Positions 15,178-22,923 of a DNA stretch of 32,833 nucleotides are shown in pieces. This stretch comes from Candidatus Poribacteria bacterium (GTDB taxonomy: Bacteria > Poribacteria > WGA-4E > WGA-3G): the NCBI GenBank assembly GCA_009839745.1, contig VXPE01000033.1, positions 1 through 32,833 of the forward strand. The letters run 5' to 3'. Under the pieces are notes generated by a model, which made no database searches, had not been told where the DNA came from, and saw nothing but the letters and a program-made list of their open reading frames with translations. How positions within the stretch are numbered: the first letter of the stretch is position 1; every line of letters begins with the position of its first letter. The translations under genes were made by a program, and so were the position numbers.

Positions 15178-16131
15178 ATGAGTAACAGAAGTTCCGGTAT
15201 AATCACTCAGATGCAGGAGCGCCGCGCCGCGCGTAAAAAACCGAAACGTTTTGTTGCCTTAAAAAAAGTTTCGCTTGATGAAAGCCAGCAGCACGGCATT
15301 TCTACGGCACAAACGAACCTGCCAAAACATCCTATTACACAAATACACGTCGGACGCAGTTCCGCGGCGTTTGGCGTCGCGATGGTGTTTCATGCCCTCA
15401 TAGCGATCATCATTGGTGTCTTCTATATCGCGGATCGGATTGAATTTGAACAAGAGACGTTCGACATCAGTATCGTCACCGAAGACGTAAAAACCAAACG
15501 CCGGTTCATACGTAGGGAAGTCCCGAAGTTTAAGGAGGCAAGACAGGATCCGCAGCAAGTCCGTGTCCAACGCCCCGTGAAGACTTTCACTGACCAGCCT
15601 TTATCGAATGATGCATTTGCAATCCATCAGGGCCTTGAGACGACAGGGGACCTCACCACACCCACCGATGAGGGACCAAATTTTATAGAGGTCAATCGCG
15701 GTTTTGTAAAGCCCACAACGACTGTTGAACCCGATACAAAGGCACCGGCATTTGAGATACAGCGTGAGGCAACAACACTGATTGACAAGCTGAATACCAC
15801 GGCTCCGGATGCAGCCCTTGGATTGGATAGTGTGAATTTTAAGAGCGAGCCGGGTGTCATTAAACCGCAGGTCAAGTTCCTGGCAGAGAAGAAATATCCA
15901 GAGGCTGCATCAAAGGCAGGCAAAGAAGGCGAAGTGCTTTTACAGGTAACTATTGATGAGAATGGCGTTCCGACGGATATTGTAGCACTTACAGATATTG
16001 GATTTGGATTTGAGGAGGCGGCGATTGCGATGTTGCGGAAGAGCACTTTTCGCCCGGCTACGAAGGCTGGAAAACCCATCAGTCTGCAAGTTCAAATACC
16101 TGTGACTTTTACGCTTAAAGATAGAAAGTAG
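15178..16131 (+). CDS. tonB: TonB family energy-transducing protein
   Basis: A 317-residue inner-membrane protein. A long basic cytoplasmic N-terminus (residues 1-60, with MQERRAARKKPKRFVALKK) leads to one transmembrane helix (about 62-84), then a periplasmic linker without the usual long Pro-Glu/Pro-Lys tract, and a C-terminal TonB domain (about 225-315: AEKKYPEAASKAGKEGEVLL, QVTIDENGVPTDIVALTDIG, FRPATKAGKPISLQVQIPVTF). It couples the ExbB/ExbD proton-motive complex to outer-membrane receptors. E. coli TonB has only a few cytoplasmic residues, so the 60-residue N-terminus is unusual. AGGAGG lies 6 nt before the ATG. exbB and exbD are not in the window. The two upstream receptors are its natural partners. 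Confidence 0.85.
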   Translation: MSNRSSGIITQMQERRAARKKPKRFVALKKVSLDESQQHGISTAQTNLPKHPITQIHVGRSSAAFGVAMVFHALIAIIIGVFYIADRIEFEQETFDISIVTEDVKTKRRFIRREVPKFKEARQDPQQVRVQRPVKTFTDQPLSNDAFAIHQGLETTGDLTTPTDEGPNFIEVNRGFVKPTTTVEPDTKAPAFEIQREATTLIDKLNTTAPDAALGLDSVNFKSEPGVIKPQVKFLAEKKYPEAASKAGKEGEVLLQVTIDENGVPTDIVALTDIGFGFEEAAIAMLRKSTFRPATKAGKPISLQVQIPVTFTLKDRK

Positions 16132-16157
16132 TGGGGCGGCACCGAGAAGTCCGTAAA

Positions 16158-16922
16158 TTAAAAACTGATTTTTAGCAGACCTTTTGCTGCGAAGTTACGC
16201 ACTAAGTTGACCACAGAATGGCGTGCTGTATCGGCTATCTGCGTCTGCTCAAATGTGAGTTGCGCCGTTGCCGCTGCAATGGTGTCTGCTTGTGATGCTG
16301 ACATATTTTCAAAGAATCGGTCATGTATAGCAGTTGGGGCATTGTGTAGGGCAAGGGCTAAAGTGGGTTTGTCCAATACTTGTAAAATAGTTCTGATTGC
16401 TTCATTCTCCAAATTCCCCAAATCTTCAAACGTAAACAGCTGCTCAGAGACGCTCTCCACCACTTTAGGTTGCTTTTCGCCCAATGCTTCCAGTAACGCA
16501 TTCTGTTCTGTTACGTCCAGATACGATAACAATTTTGCGAGGTTCGTGGTCCCTTCCCCCAAGAAGGTGGTTTCTTGGATTGCCGCCTTAATCCTCTCAA
16601 TCTGTTCATTCCAAATTTGCCTGGCGTTTTCAGAGGCCACCGTCTCTGTCTGCGTTACCTTCTCGGCAATACTCACCTGCTTGTCAAAAGGGAGCTGCGC
16701 GAAAATTTTTCCGGCATGTGTGGCAAGAGCATTTCCTGCGGATTCAGTTTTTAGGTGTGTACACATCACAAAAAACACAGCCGCGTCCGTATCGTCCACA
16801 TCTTGGAATGCTGCCAAAGCCACTTGTGGATGCGTTTCGTCAAGGAGGTCGGTAAGTTCTTGCAGAGCTGCCTCATCCAAAAAGGTGGATGTGGTCTGTG
16901 CATCCGTGTTAGGAAGGGACAC
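16158..16922 (-). CDS. FliG-like protein in a purine operon
   Basis: A 254-residue protein with no signal peptide. The C-terminal 95 residues (LFTFEDLGNLENEAIRTILQ, VLDKPTLALALHNAPTAIHD, RFFENMSASQADTIAAATAQ, ending VRNFAAKGLL) follow the FliG C-terminal domain pattern (FEDL.L...AI...L......LA.AL......I....NMS). The part before it (IFAQLPFDKQVSIAEKVTQT and NLAKLLSYLDVTEQNALLEAL) matches the FliG N/M helical repeats. FliG is the rotor-switch protein of flagellar motors, but no other flagellar gene is present here. The start is GTG at 16922, inside the last codons of purM (14-nt overlap), with GAAGGGGG just upstream, so it is translationally coupled to purM. Similarity was judged by eye; a generic ARM-like helical repeat protein is the alternative. 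Confidence 0.6.
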   Translation of the reverse strand: MSLPNTDAQTTSTFLDEAALQELTDLLDETHPQVALAAFQDVDDTDAAVFFVMCTHLKTESAGNALATHAGKIFAQLPFDKQVSIAEKVTQTETVASENARQIWNEQIERIKAAIQETTFLGEGTTNLAKLLSYLDVTEQNALLEALGEKQPKVVESVSEQLFTFEDLGNLENEAIRTILQVLDKPTLALALHNAPTAIHDRFFENMSASQADTIAAATAQLTFEQTQIADTARHSVVNLVRNFAAKGLLKISF

Positions 16923-17949
16923 CTTGAACCCCCTTCTTCCCCGCGATTACTTCACCAATTCGGTAAGTAGATTCTCCAGAAGCGTTGAGAGATTCCAGCG
17001 CAGCCTCAACGGCATCGGGAGCAACGATCACTACCATCCCGATTCCCATATTGAAAACCCTGTACATTTCCGGTTCTTCAACGTCCCCTTTCTCTTGGAG
17101 AAACGGGAAAATGGGCGGAATTTCCCATGTCCCGTTCCGAATGTAGGCAATACATCCGTCTGGTAAAATCCGCTCTATATTTGCTGGTAAACCGCCTCCG
17201 GTGATATGGGCAATCCCTTTAATATCGCATCCCTTACGAAGTGACAAAATGGATCTGACGTAACTTTTGTGGCAAGCAAGGAGTGCTTCCCCGACCGTGG
17301 CAGAGAGTTCAGAAAAATAGGTGTCTACACCGTAATCGCATCTATCGAACAGGATACGCCGAGCGAGTGTAAAGCCGTTTGTATGTAAACCCGCGGATCC
17401 TAAACCGATGAGTTGATCTCCGGGTGTAATCCTCTGTCCGGTAATCACGTCTGCCTTTTCAACCGCACCGACAATCGTCCCCACCAGATCGTATTCACCG
17501 GGTGTATAAATATCTGACAACTCTGCGATTTCGCCCCCGATTAATGCGCACCCAATCTCTCTGCATCCCAATGCGAGACCGGCTATGATCTCTTCAATCA
17601 CGGCTGGTGCCACTTTGCTAATGCCGATATAATCTAAAAAGAAGAGCGGTTCTGCTCCCTGCACGACGATATCGTTGCCGCAATGTGCCACAATATCGAA
17701 ACCGACGGTGTCGTGCCGTCCGACTTTAAAGGCGACCTTTAGTTTTGTGCCAACGCTATCTGTACTGGAAACGAGAACGGGTTCTTGATAGGTTTTAAGT
17801 GCAAAAAGCCCGCCGAAACTCCCGACATCACTGAGTACTTCAGGTCGATAGGTAGTTTGGACCAGGCTTTTAAGCCGGGATATAGCCTCGGATTCTGCTT
17901 CAAACGAAACGCCAGCATCGGCGTATGTCAAAGGCTTCTTAGCTGCCAT
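16909..17949 (-). CDS. purM: Phosphoribosylformylglycinamidine cyclo-ligase (AIR synthetase)
   Basis: A 346-residue PurM, the usual length. It converts FGAM to AIR with ATP in step five of purine synthesis. The N-terminus has LTYADAGVSFEAESEAISRL, followed by the conserved SSTDSVGTKLKVAF (phosphate/ATP loop), IVAHCGNDIVVQGAEPLFFLDY, AGLALGCREIGCALIGGEIAEL, the VGTIVGAVEK strand and GLGSAGLHTNGFTLAR, then IAHITGGGLPANIERILP near the C-terminus. All are hallmark blocks of the ATP-grasp-unrelated PurM superfamily. It overlaps the 3' end of the small membrane-protein gene by 11 nt and the following FliG-like gene by 14 nt, so the three are one tightly coupled operon downstream of purF. No truncation or missing block is seen. 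Confidence 0.96.
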   Translation of the reverse strand: MAAKKPLTYADAGVSFEAESEAISRLKSLVQTTYRPEVLSDVGSFGGLFALKTYQEPVLVSSTDSVGTKLKVAFKVGRHDTVGFDIVAHCGNDIVVQGAEPLFFLDYIGISKVAPAVIEEIIAGLALGCREIGCALIGGEIAELSDIYTPGEYDLVGTIVGAVEKADVITGQRITPGDQLIGLGSAGLHTNGFTLARRILFDRCDYGVDTYFSELSATVGEALLACHKSYVRSILSLRKGCDIKGIAHITGGGLPANIERILPDGCIAYIRNGTWEIPPIFPFLQEKGDVEEPEMYRVFNMGIGMVVIVAPDAVEAALESLNASGESTYRIGEVIAGKKGVQGVPS

Positions 17950-18244
17950 CTGATTTTTCTTGTTCCTTTAATAATTGTTTACGAAGAGGTGAAGCTTCTT
18001 TCTTCGGTCTTAGAAGACTCACGACTAACACGATCCCGCTAATGCCCAAGGCTATGAGAACACCGATCTCTTCCGCCTCTGCTGCTGTCATATTCGGTCG
18101 CAGTTTCTGTATCAGAAACGGGAGAACCCTACTCAGAACCATACCAAGGATGGCACAACCGAGCAGGGAGATGAGCGTGTGCCGCCCTTGCGCTGTCCCT
18201 ATCGGATTCGGTTTTTTCTGTTTGCCACGTTGTCTATACTGCAT
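17939..18244 (-). CDS. Small two-helix membrane protein between purF and purM
   Basis: A 101-residue protein that I do not recognise. A basic N-terminus (MQYRQRGKQKKPNP) is followed by a hydrophobic helix at about 24-45 (LISLLGCAILGMVLSRVLPFL), a short loop with RPNMTAAEAEEIG, a second helix at about 58-78 (IGVLIALGISGIVLVVSLL) and a charged tail (RPKKEASPLRKQLLKEQEKS). Positive charges on both ends suggest that both termini are cytoplasmic. The start ATG follows GAGGG by about 8 nt. It lies 48 nt after purF and overlaps the start of purM by 11 nt, so it is co-transcribed with the purine genes. A membrane anchor or assembly factor for neighbouring enzymes is only a guess. Confidence 0.7.
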   Translation of the reverse strand: MQYRQRGKQKKPNPIGTAQGRHTLISLLGCAILGMVLSRVLPFLIQKLRPNMTAAEAEEIGVLIALGISGIVLVVSLLRPKKEASPLRKQLLKEQEKSDGS

Positions 18245-18292
18245 AAAATTTCCCTCGCAAGGCGCGCTTCCAAATCCATGTGAAGACTGGGT

Positions 18293-19702
18293 TTAATCTA
18301 CGATTAAGGGGAGTTGTTGTGAGGATTCTTCGACAAACGGAATGGGATATTTTCCATCAAAACAGGTGGTACAAAAATTCTGGGGTGTTTCCACGGATTG
18401 GAGCATTCCGTCAATACTCAGATACCCCAGACTGTCAGCACGGATGTATTTACGGATTTCGTCAATTGTATGTGAACTTGCGATTAACTCGCCACGTGTC
18501 GGTGTATCTACACCATAGAAGCATGCGAATTTATTTGGAGGGGATGCAATGCGGAGATGGACGGCTGTTGCCCCGCCTTGGCGAACCATTTTGATGAGTT
18601 TTCTGCTGTTCGTTCCCCGCATGATTGAGTCGTCTACCAAGACGACCCGTTTGCCGTGCAGCACATCGCGCACCGGATTCAATTTCACCTTCACCATTAG
18701 TTCTCGGATATCCTGCGCCGGGTTCATGAAGGAACGTCCGACAAAGGGGTTCCGAGACAACCCTAAATCGAAGGAAATGCCAGATTCCTCGGCGTATCCG
18801 AGGGCAGCAATCGTTGCAGAGTCAGGCACAGGAATAACAACATCTGCTTTGACGGGATGTTCGCGGGCGAGTTGTCTACCGAATTCGCGGCGCCTGTTGT
18901 TGACGCTCTGTCCGAACATCATGCTATCGGGTCGTGCCAAATAGATATATTCAAAGATGCATTGCGATAGTTGTGATTCTTTCTTATGAAAACGGAGTGA
19001 CTCTACACCGCGATACGTGGAGCGTGTGAATACTAACTCGCCCGGCTCCACCTCACGTATTGGTTTGGCTTCAATCACATCAAAAGCACACGTCTCGGAG
19101 GCTAACACATAAGCATCACCGAGTTTACCGAGCCAGAGCGGTCGAAATCCGTGGGAATCGCGTGCGCCTATGAGCGTGTTTTTATCCATGCATACGAACG
19201 AATACGCGCCCTCAATACTTCGCAGGGCATCAATAATTCTATATTCCAACGCCTGCTTCCGCGAATGGGCTATCAAGTGAAAAATGACTTCAGTATCCAA
19301 ACTGGTGCTAAAGATGGAACCGGCATTCTCTAAATGATTCCGAATTTGCATCGCATTGACGAGATTGCCATTGTGGCCGAGGGCGAGGGGACCTTGCTTA
19401 TAGTTTCGGACCAAAGGCTGCGCGTTTTCAAGCGTGCTTTCCCCAGCGGTTGAATATCGGTTATGTCCGATAGCGATATGCCCTTTCAATCCGGCTAAAG
19501 CTTCAGTGGTGAACACCGAATGAACGAGTCCCATACCGTGATGGTAGGTGAACTTCTCGCCGTCTGATGCGACAATACCGCTACTTTCTTGACCTCGATG
19601 CTGAAGGGCGCGCAACCCTAAATACGTCAATTCTACTGCTTTTGGATGGCCGAAAACGCCGAATACACCGCATTCGTCCTTTGGTTTATCATCGTATTGC
19701 AT
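18293..19702 (-). CDS. purF: Amidophosphoribosyltransferase (glutamine PRPP amidotransferase)
   Basis: Catalyses the committed step of purine synthesis, making phosphoribosylamine from PRPP and glutamine. The N-terminal Ntn-glutaminase begins DECGVFGVFGHPKAVELTYL with the catalytic Cys at residue 11 after a 10-residue propeptide; RALQHRGQESSGI and HNRYSTAG follow. The PRPP motif is VVLVDDSIMRGTNSRKLIKM. The Cys of VLASETC, KFACFYG and NFCTTCFDG match the four [4Fe-4S] ligands of the Bacillus-type enzyme. ATG at 19702 (469 residues) was chosen because it gives the normal propeptide; an in-frame ATG at 19771 would add 23 residues with no ribosome site, while GGAGG lies 14 nt before the chosen one. 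Regulation by nucleotide feedback is expected from the family. Confidence 0.95.
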   Translation of the reverse strand: MQYDDKPKDECGVFGVFGHPKAVELTYLGLRALQHRGQESSGIVASDGEKFTYHHGMGLVHSVFTTEALAGLKGHIAIGHNRYSTAGESTLENAQPLVRNYKQGPLALGHNGNLVNAMQIRNHLENAGSIFSTSLDTEVIFHLIAHSRKQALEYRIIDALRSIEGAYSFVCMDKNTLIGARDSHGFRPLWLGKLGDAYVLASETCAFDVIEAKPIREVEPGELVFTRSTYRGVESLRFHKKESQLSQCIFEYIYLARPDSMMFGQSVNNRRREFGRQLAREHPVKADVVIPVPDSATIAALGYAEESGISFDLGLSRNPFVGRSFMNPAQDIRELMVKVKLNPVRDVLHGKRVVLVDDSIMRGTNSRKLIKMVRQGGATAVHLRIASPPNKFACFYGVDTPTRGELIASSHTIDEIRKYIRADSLGYLSIDGMLQSVETPQNFCTTCFDGKYPIPFVEESSQQLPLIVD

Positions 19703-19837
19703 GTTGACGGGTGAAACCTCCAGCGCGGACCCCTGATTTAACCGATGGACTCTGATGATCAGAGATGTCATCAGTGTAAATCACAAGAATCAGCGATCGA
19801 TTTTCGCAACAGTTCATCAAAGAAGCCTCTCCTGAAT

Positions 19838-20383
19838 TTAAGCCTGTTCTGCAGTTATTTGCGTTTTTTCTACGGATGTTAATCTATATCCCAATATTGC
19901 CCCGATAGGAACAGCAAGAATGTACCAGATTTCGACTGGTAAACCGAGGTGTACCCACCCACGCATGGGTAACGAGATAATATACGCCAGCGTTTTAAGA
20001 ATGGGTAGGAGCAACGCCAAGATCAGATTCGGTCTGCCAAATATCTCCCATGGAACGTTCAGCAGTGCTAGCAAACCGACGACAGCAGGTGGTCCCAAAA
20101 ATGCCCCTGAACAGAGCGGTTTTAGTGGAATATCAGTGCCAAATTTTCGACTCACAAAGCGGATCCCTGTGCTTGCTCCTATAATCACAATTCCGTATGT
20201 GACGCTCAGCGAAATGAGGAGAAATAAGCCTACCCAGAAACCGTGATTGACTCGGTCCCCAAGTAGGGACTGCCAGATAAGATTCTCAAATATCAGCAGA
20301 CACATCCACCCACCTGCCAACCCAATGACGCTTCCCGCGGCGATTTGTCCAACCGTTAGTGTAATGTTATTTTTGGTTTTCAT
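19838..20383 (-). CDS. Polytopic membrane protein of unknown function
   Basis: A 181-residue protein with four to five hydrophobic helices: about 13-33 (AAGSVIGLAGGWMCLLIFENL), 48-70 (GFWVGLFLLISLSVTYGIVIIG), 90-110 (LCSGAFLGPPAVVGLLALLN), 120-140 (LILALLLPILKTLAYIISL) and 148-166 (LPVEIWYILAVPIGAILGY). The ends are short and polar. No family was recognised; Gly-Ala-rich helices and the lack of motifs allow only a membrane-protein call. It is transcribed from its own near-consensus promoter (20418-20446) and runs toward purF with a 135-nt gap to the purF start, so it may extend the transcript into the purine genes. A short GGGAG lies 3 nt before the ATG. Confidence 0.65.
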   Translation of the reverse strand: MKTKNNITLTVGQIAAGSVIGLAGGWMCLLIFENLIWQSLLGDRVNHGFWVGLFLLISLSVTYGIVIIGASTGIRFVSRKFGTDIPLKPLCSGAFLGPPAVVGLLALLNVPWEIFGRPNLILALLLPILKTLAYIISLPMRGWVHLGLPVEIWYILAVPIGAILGYRLTSVEKTQITAEQA

Positions 20384-20417
20384 GCGCTCCCGACTTTCTC
20401 TTCAAATTTTCAATTCT

Positions 20418-20446
20418 ATTGTAGCACAATGCCACATTATTGTCAA
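20418..20446 (-). promoter_or_regulatory. Near-consensus promoter of the membrane protein gene
   Basis: On the minus strand TTGACA (20441-20446) and TACAAT (20418-20423) lie 17 nt apart, about 35 nt before the start codon. It may also serve the downstream purine cluster, since no strong promoter was seen directly before purF. Confidence 0.75.
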
Positions 20447-20513
20447 AAAAATCTCATCTTTTTTCTGTGGGGTCATTTAGAAATGAAATGTCCATCCAGC
20501 ACAAAAATTGGGA

Positions 20514-20542
20514 TTGACGAAACAGCGAATATCTATTAGAAT
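20514..20542 (+). promoter_or_regulatory. Promoter of the second PhyH gene
   Basis: TTGACG (20514-20519) and TAGAAT (20537-20542) with a 17-nt spacer, about 60 nt before the ATG. It diverges from the promoter at 20418-20446. Confidence 0.6.
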
Positions 20543-20603
20543 GCCGACAACGCTCGGTATTTACAGCATAAACAACAGCCCCGCTTTAGACGGAGGAAAA
20601 GAA

Positions 20604-21476
20604 ATGAAGGAATATTTAGAAATTCAGAAACCTGAACTTGATTACACTTACGAGTTTGAAACGGATCAACTTTCCCTCGTGTCTGAATGTCTTGAGGCAC
20701 ACGGCTTCGCGATTATCAAAGATGTTCTGCCTCCTGATCTGGTCGACAGTTTAAAGCAGGCGGTCTTTGATGGGACAGATCCGAAAAGGGAATTAGAGCA
20801 TGGACAGAGTAGCACCCGACACGCGTGGATTGAGTCTGGACCGGGGGCTTGGCAGCTGCTGGGATACGATCCGTTTATAAAAATCCATCGGCACCTGATT
20901 GGTGCCAAGGAATTGACCCTCCACCGATCTGCCGCTATCATCCGGATGCCTGGATCCCAACCCGTTACATGGCATACGGACTGGTGTGGGTTTTCAACGG
21001 ATGCCCCTAAAAATTCCGGTGATGTGTTGAATCGTGGACTTTGGCCCTCGGGTAAATGGTTCTATCTGACGGGTTCTCGTCCGGAACACGGCGGGTTGTG
21101 CGTCATTGAGGGGTCCCACGTAGAGAACTGGGAGGGTCCCGAAGGCTTCAAACTGACAGCGGATAAACGCTCCTTCTATAAGGAAGGCGAAGAAGAAAAG
21201 CCTTATGCAAGTTTTGATATTCCGGGCTTAGTGCCACTTTTTACGAATCCGGGAGACATGATTGTGTTTGCGCATCGGACGTATCACGGTGCGTTCCCGA
21301 ACCAGATTAATGAAGTTCGGTTGTCGTGTGGGGTCGGTTTTCGGAGACGGGACCACCACATCGATATCCCGTGGGAGATCCCAGAAGAAGGCAGGCAATT
21401 TTTAGCGGATCTACCGTCTCACTTTCACCGATACACACACGGCTACACCAGCATCAATCTTAATTGGCGAGGGTAA
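20604..21476 (+). CDS. Phytanoyl-CoA dioxygenase (PhyH) family protein, second copy
   Basis: A 290-residue Fe(II)/2-oxoglutarate oxygenase. Ligands: H124 and D126 in TWHTDWCGF, H228 in HRTYHGAFPNQ, and R239 in EVRLSCGVGFRRR. The N-terminus (SECLEAHGFAIIKDVLPPDL) is PhyH-like. It differs from the first copy in having EHGGLCVIEGSHVENWEGPE, a signature of the clade with substrates bearing polar head groups, but the substrate is unknown. ATG at 20604 follows GGAGG by 7 nt; the frame stays open upstream to 20508 but has no ribosome site there. A strong hairpin follows the stop. The neighbour is a purine permease on the other strand, with no evident functional link. Confidence 0.88.
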   Translation: MKEYLEIQKPELDYTYEFETDQLSLVSECLEAHGFAIIKDVLPPDLVDSLKQAVFDGTDPKRELEHGQSSTRHAWIESGPGAWQLLGYDPFIKIHRHLIGAKELTLHRSAAIIRMPGSQPVTWHTDWCGFSTDAPKNSGDVLNRGLWPSGKWFYLTGSRPEHGGLCVIEGSHVENWEGPEGFKLTADKRSFYKEGEEEKPYASFDIPGLVPLFTNPGDMIVFAHRTYHGAFPNQINEVRLSCGVGFRRRDHHIDIPWEIPEEGRQFLADLPSHFHRYTHGYTSINLNWRG

Positions 21477-21483
21477 GAGCAGT

Positions 21484-21505
21484 CGGCGGGGTTAGAACCC
21501 CGCCG
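21484..21505. terminator. Bidirectional hairpin between convergent genes
   Basis: CGGCGGGG (21484-21491) pairs perfectly with CCCCGCCG (21498-21505) around TTAGAA. It sits 8 nt after the PhyH stop and 28 nt from the end of the convergent permease gene, with AT-rich sequence on the plus-strand 3' side. Confidence 0.65.
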
Positions 21506-21532
21506 GTAGAGAAAAGTAATTACACATCGCTC

Positions 21533-22861
21533 CTACAGATCACCGATGTAGCAGGCGATGAAGAAGAGTGCGAAGTAGTAAATGACGGGATGAATCTCTT
21601 TCCTGCGTCCCGTCACCAGTTTCAAAAACGCCAATGAGATCAATCCGAAGCCGATGCCGTCTGTAATACTGAAGGAGAGCGGCATCATTAGCATCGTAAG
21701 GAACGCGGGGATGGATTCCGTGATGTCTTCCCAGTCAATTTGATTGACGTTCCTGAGCATCAACCCACCGACAACGATGAGAGCGGGAGCAATAATCGGA
21801 TAAAGGAACGCAGAGGGCCCGATCTGAAACCCACCTCCCACAATCTTAACAAGCGGATATAAAAAGAGAGAGAGTAACATGCAAACCCCTGTAACGGCAG
21901 CGGTGAGACCTGTCCGTCCGCCTTCAGTAATCCCTGTCGCGCTTTCGATGTAACACGTCACTGTTGAGGTACCGAGTAAGGAACCGCCAACAGTACTTCC
22001 TGCATCTGTCAAAAGTGCCCCTCTGGCTTTTGTGAGTTTTCCCTCTTGGAGGAGTTCTGCCCGATAGCCGATAGCCGTGAGCGTCCCGATACTATCAAAC
22101 ATGTCAATCGCGAAGAACACAAAGATAATGGGAATGAGTTCCAGTTTAGCGAAGATATTAGGCAGCTGTAGTTTGAAGAACGTTGGTGCGATAGACGGCG
22201 GTGCTGCGGCGATTCCATCAAACGATGCAACTCCGAAAATGAGGTTGGCGATAGTTGAAATAAGGATACCGATCAGGATCGCGCCACGCACCTTGCGTGC
22301 AATGAGGGTGAGCGTTACAGCAATACCGAAGAGTGAGAGTAGGACGGGCGCGGCGTCGAGGGCACCCCGGGTTATAAACGTGGCGGGATCTTTTGTGATA
22401 ATTCCACTCATCTGGAGTCCGATGAAGGCAATGAACAAACCGATCCCGATAGCAATGGCATTTTGGAGTGAGTGTGGCAGGGCATTCATGATGGCTTCAC
22501 GGATCCCCACAAATGAGAGGATGAAGAATAGCATACCTGCGATGAAAACAATCCCTAATGCCTCCTGCCAGGGGATGCCTGAACCCCTGCAAAGGTCAAA
22601 AACGAAATAGGCGTTAAGTCCCATACCGGGTGCCAATACAACGGGATAGTTCGTTAGAAACGCCATGAAGAACGTTGCGAGTGCACTGGATAGGCAGGTC
22701 GCGACCATAACGGCACCATAATCCATACCCGACAACGAAAGCATTGCGGGTTGCACGAAAATTATATATGAAATTGTCATAAAATTCGTGAGCCCTGCAA
22801 CGAATTCGCGTCTTAACGAAGTGCCGTTTTCTTTTATCGCAAATAACTTTTCAAGCATCAT
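21533..22861 (-). CDS. NCS2-family purine permease (AzgA/PbuG type)
   Basis: A 442-residue permease of the AzgA subgroup of NCS2, which imports adenine, guanine or hypoxanthine by proton symport. Visible marks: the N-terminal LRREFVAGLTNFMTISYIIF with the first helix, NYPVVLAPGMGLNAYFVF (subgroup motif GMGLNAYF), IGIGLFIAFIGLQ, FFAIDMFDSIGTLTAIGYRA and the half-helix GTSTVTCYIESATGITEGGR with the Glu used for purine recognition, then about 12 to 14 hydrophobic segments in all. GGAGG lies 6 nt before the ATG. It fits the nearby purM and purF as salvage next to synthesis. No purine riboswitch is seen in its 62-nt upstream gap. Exact substrate (adenine or guanine/hypoxanthine) cannot be told. 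Confidence 0.9.
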   Translation of the reverse strand: MMLEKLFAIKENGTSLRREFVAGLTNFMTISYIIFVQPAMLSLSGMDYGAVMVATCLSSALATFFMAFLTNYPVVLAPGMGLNAYFVFDLCRGSGIPWQEALGIVFIAGMLFFILSFVGIREAIMNALPHSLQNAIAIGIGLFIAFIGLQMSGIITKDPATFITRGALDAAPVLLSLFGIAVTLTLIARKVRGAILIGILISTIANLIFGVASFDGIAAAPPSIAPTFFKLQLPNIFAKLELIPIIFVFFAIDMFDSIGTLTAIGYRAELLQEGKLTKARGALLTDAGSTVGGSLLGTSTVTCYIESATGITEGGRTGLTAAVTGVCMLLSLFLYPLVKIVGGGFQIGPSAFLYPIIAPALIVVGGLMLRNVNQIDWEDITESIPAFLTMLMMPLSFSITDGIGFGLISLAFLKLVTGRRKEIHPVIYYFALFFIACYIGDL

Positions 22862-22923
22862 TTTCCCTCCTTGTCTTAGTTAAGTGAATATAGGCAAGTG
22901 GTGTCGGGATTTGGAGATCCCTC

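Noticed and set aside
16207-17166. 319-codon plus-strand ORF antisense to the FliG-like gene and purM
   Set aside because: It is Cys/Ser-rich shadow sequence; the minus strand encodes clear purM and FliG-like proteins.
22077-22610. 177-codon plus-strand ORF antisense to the purine permease
   Set aside because: Codon-mirror shadow of a membrane-protein gene with no domain or start signal.
22862-22923. Purine riboswitch before the permease
   Set aside because: The gap is only 62 nt and shows none of the conserved purine-riboswitch junction sequence.
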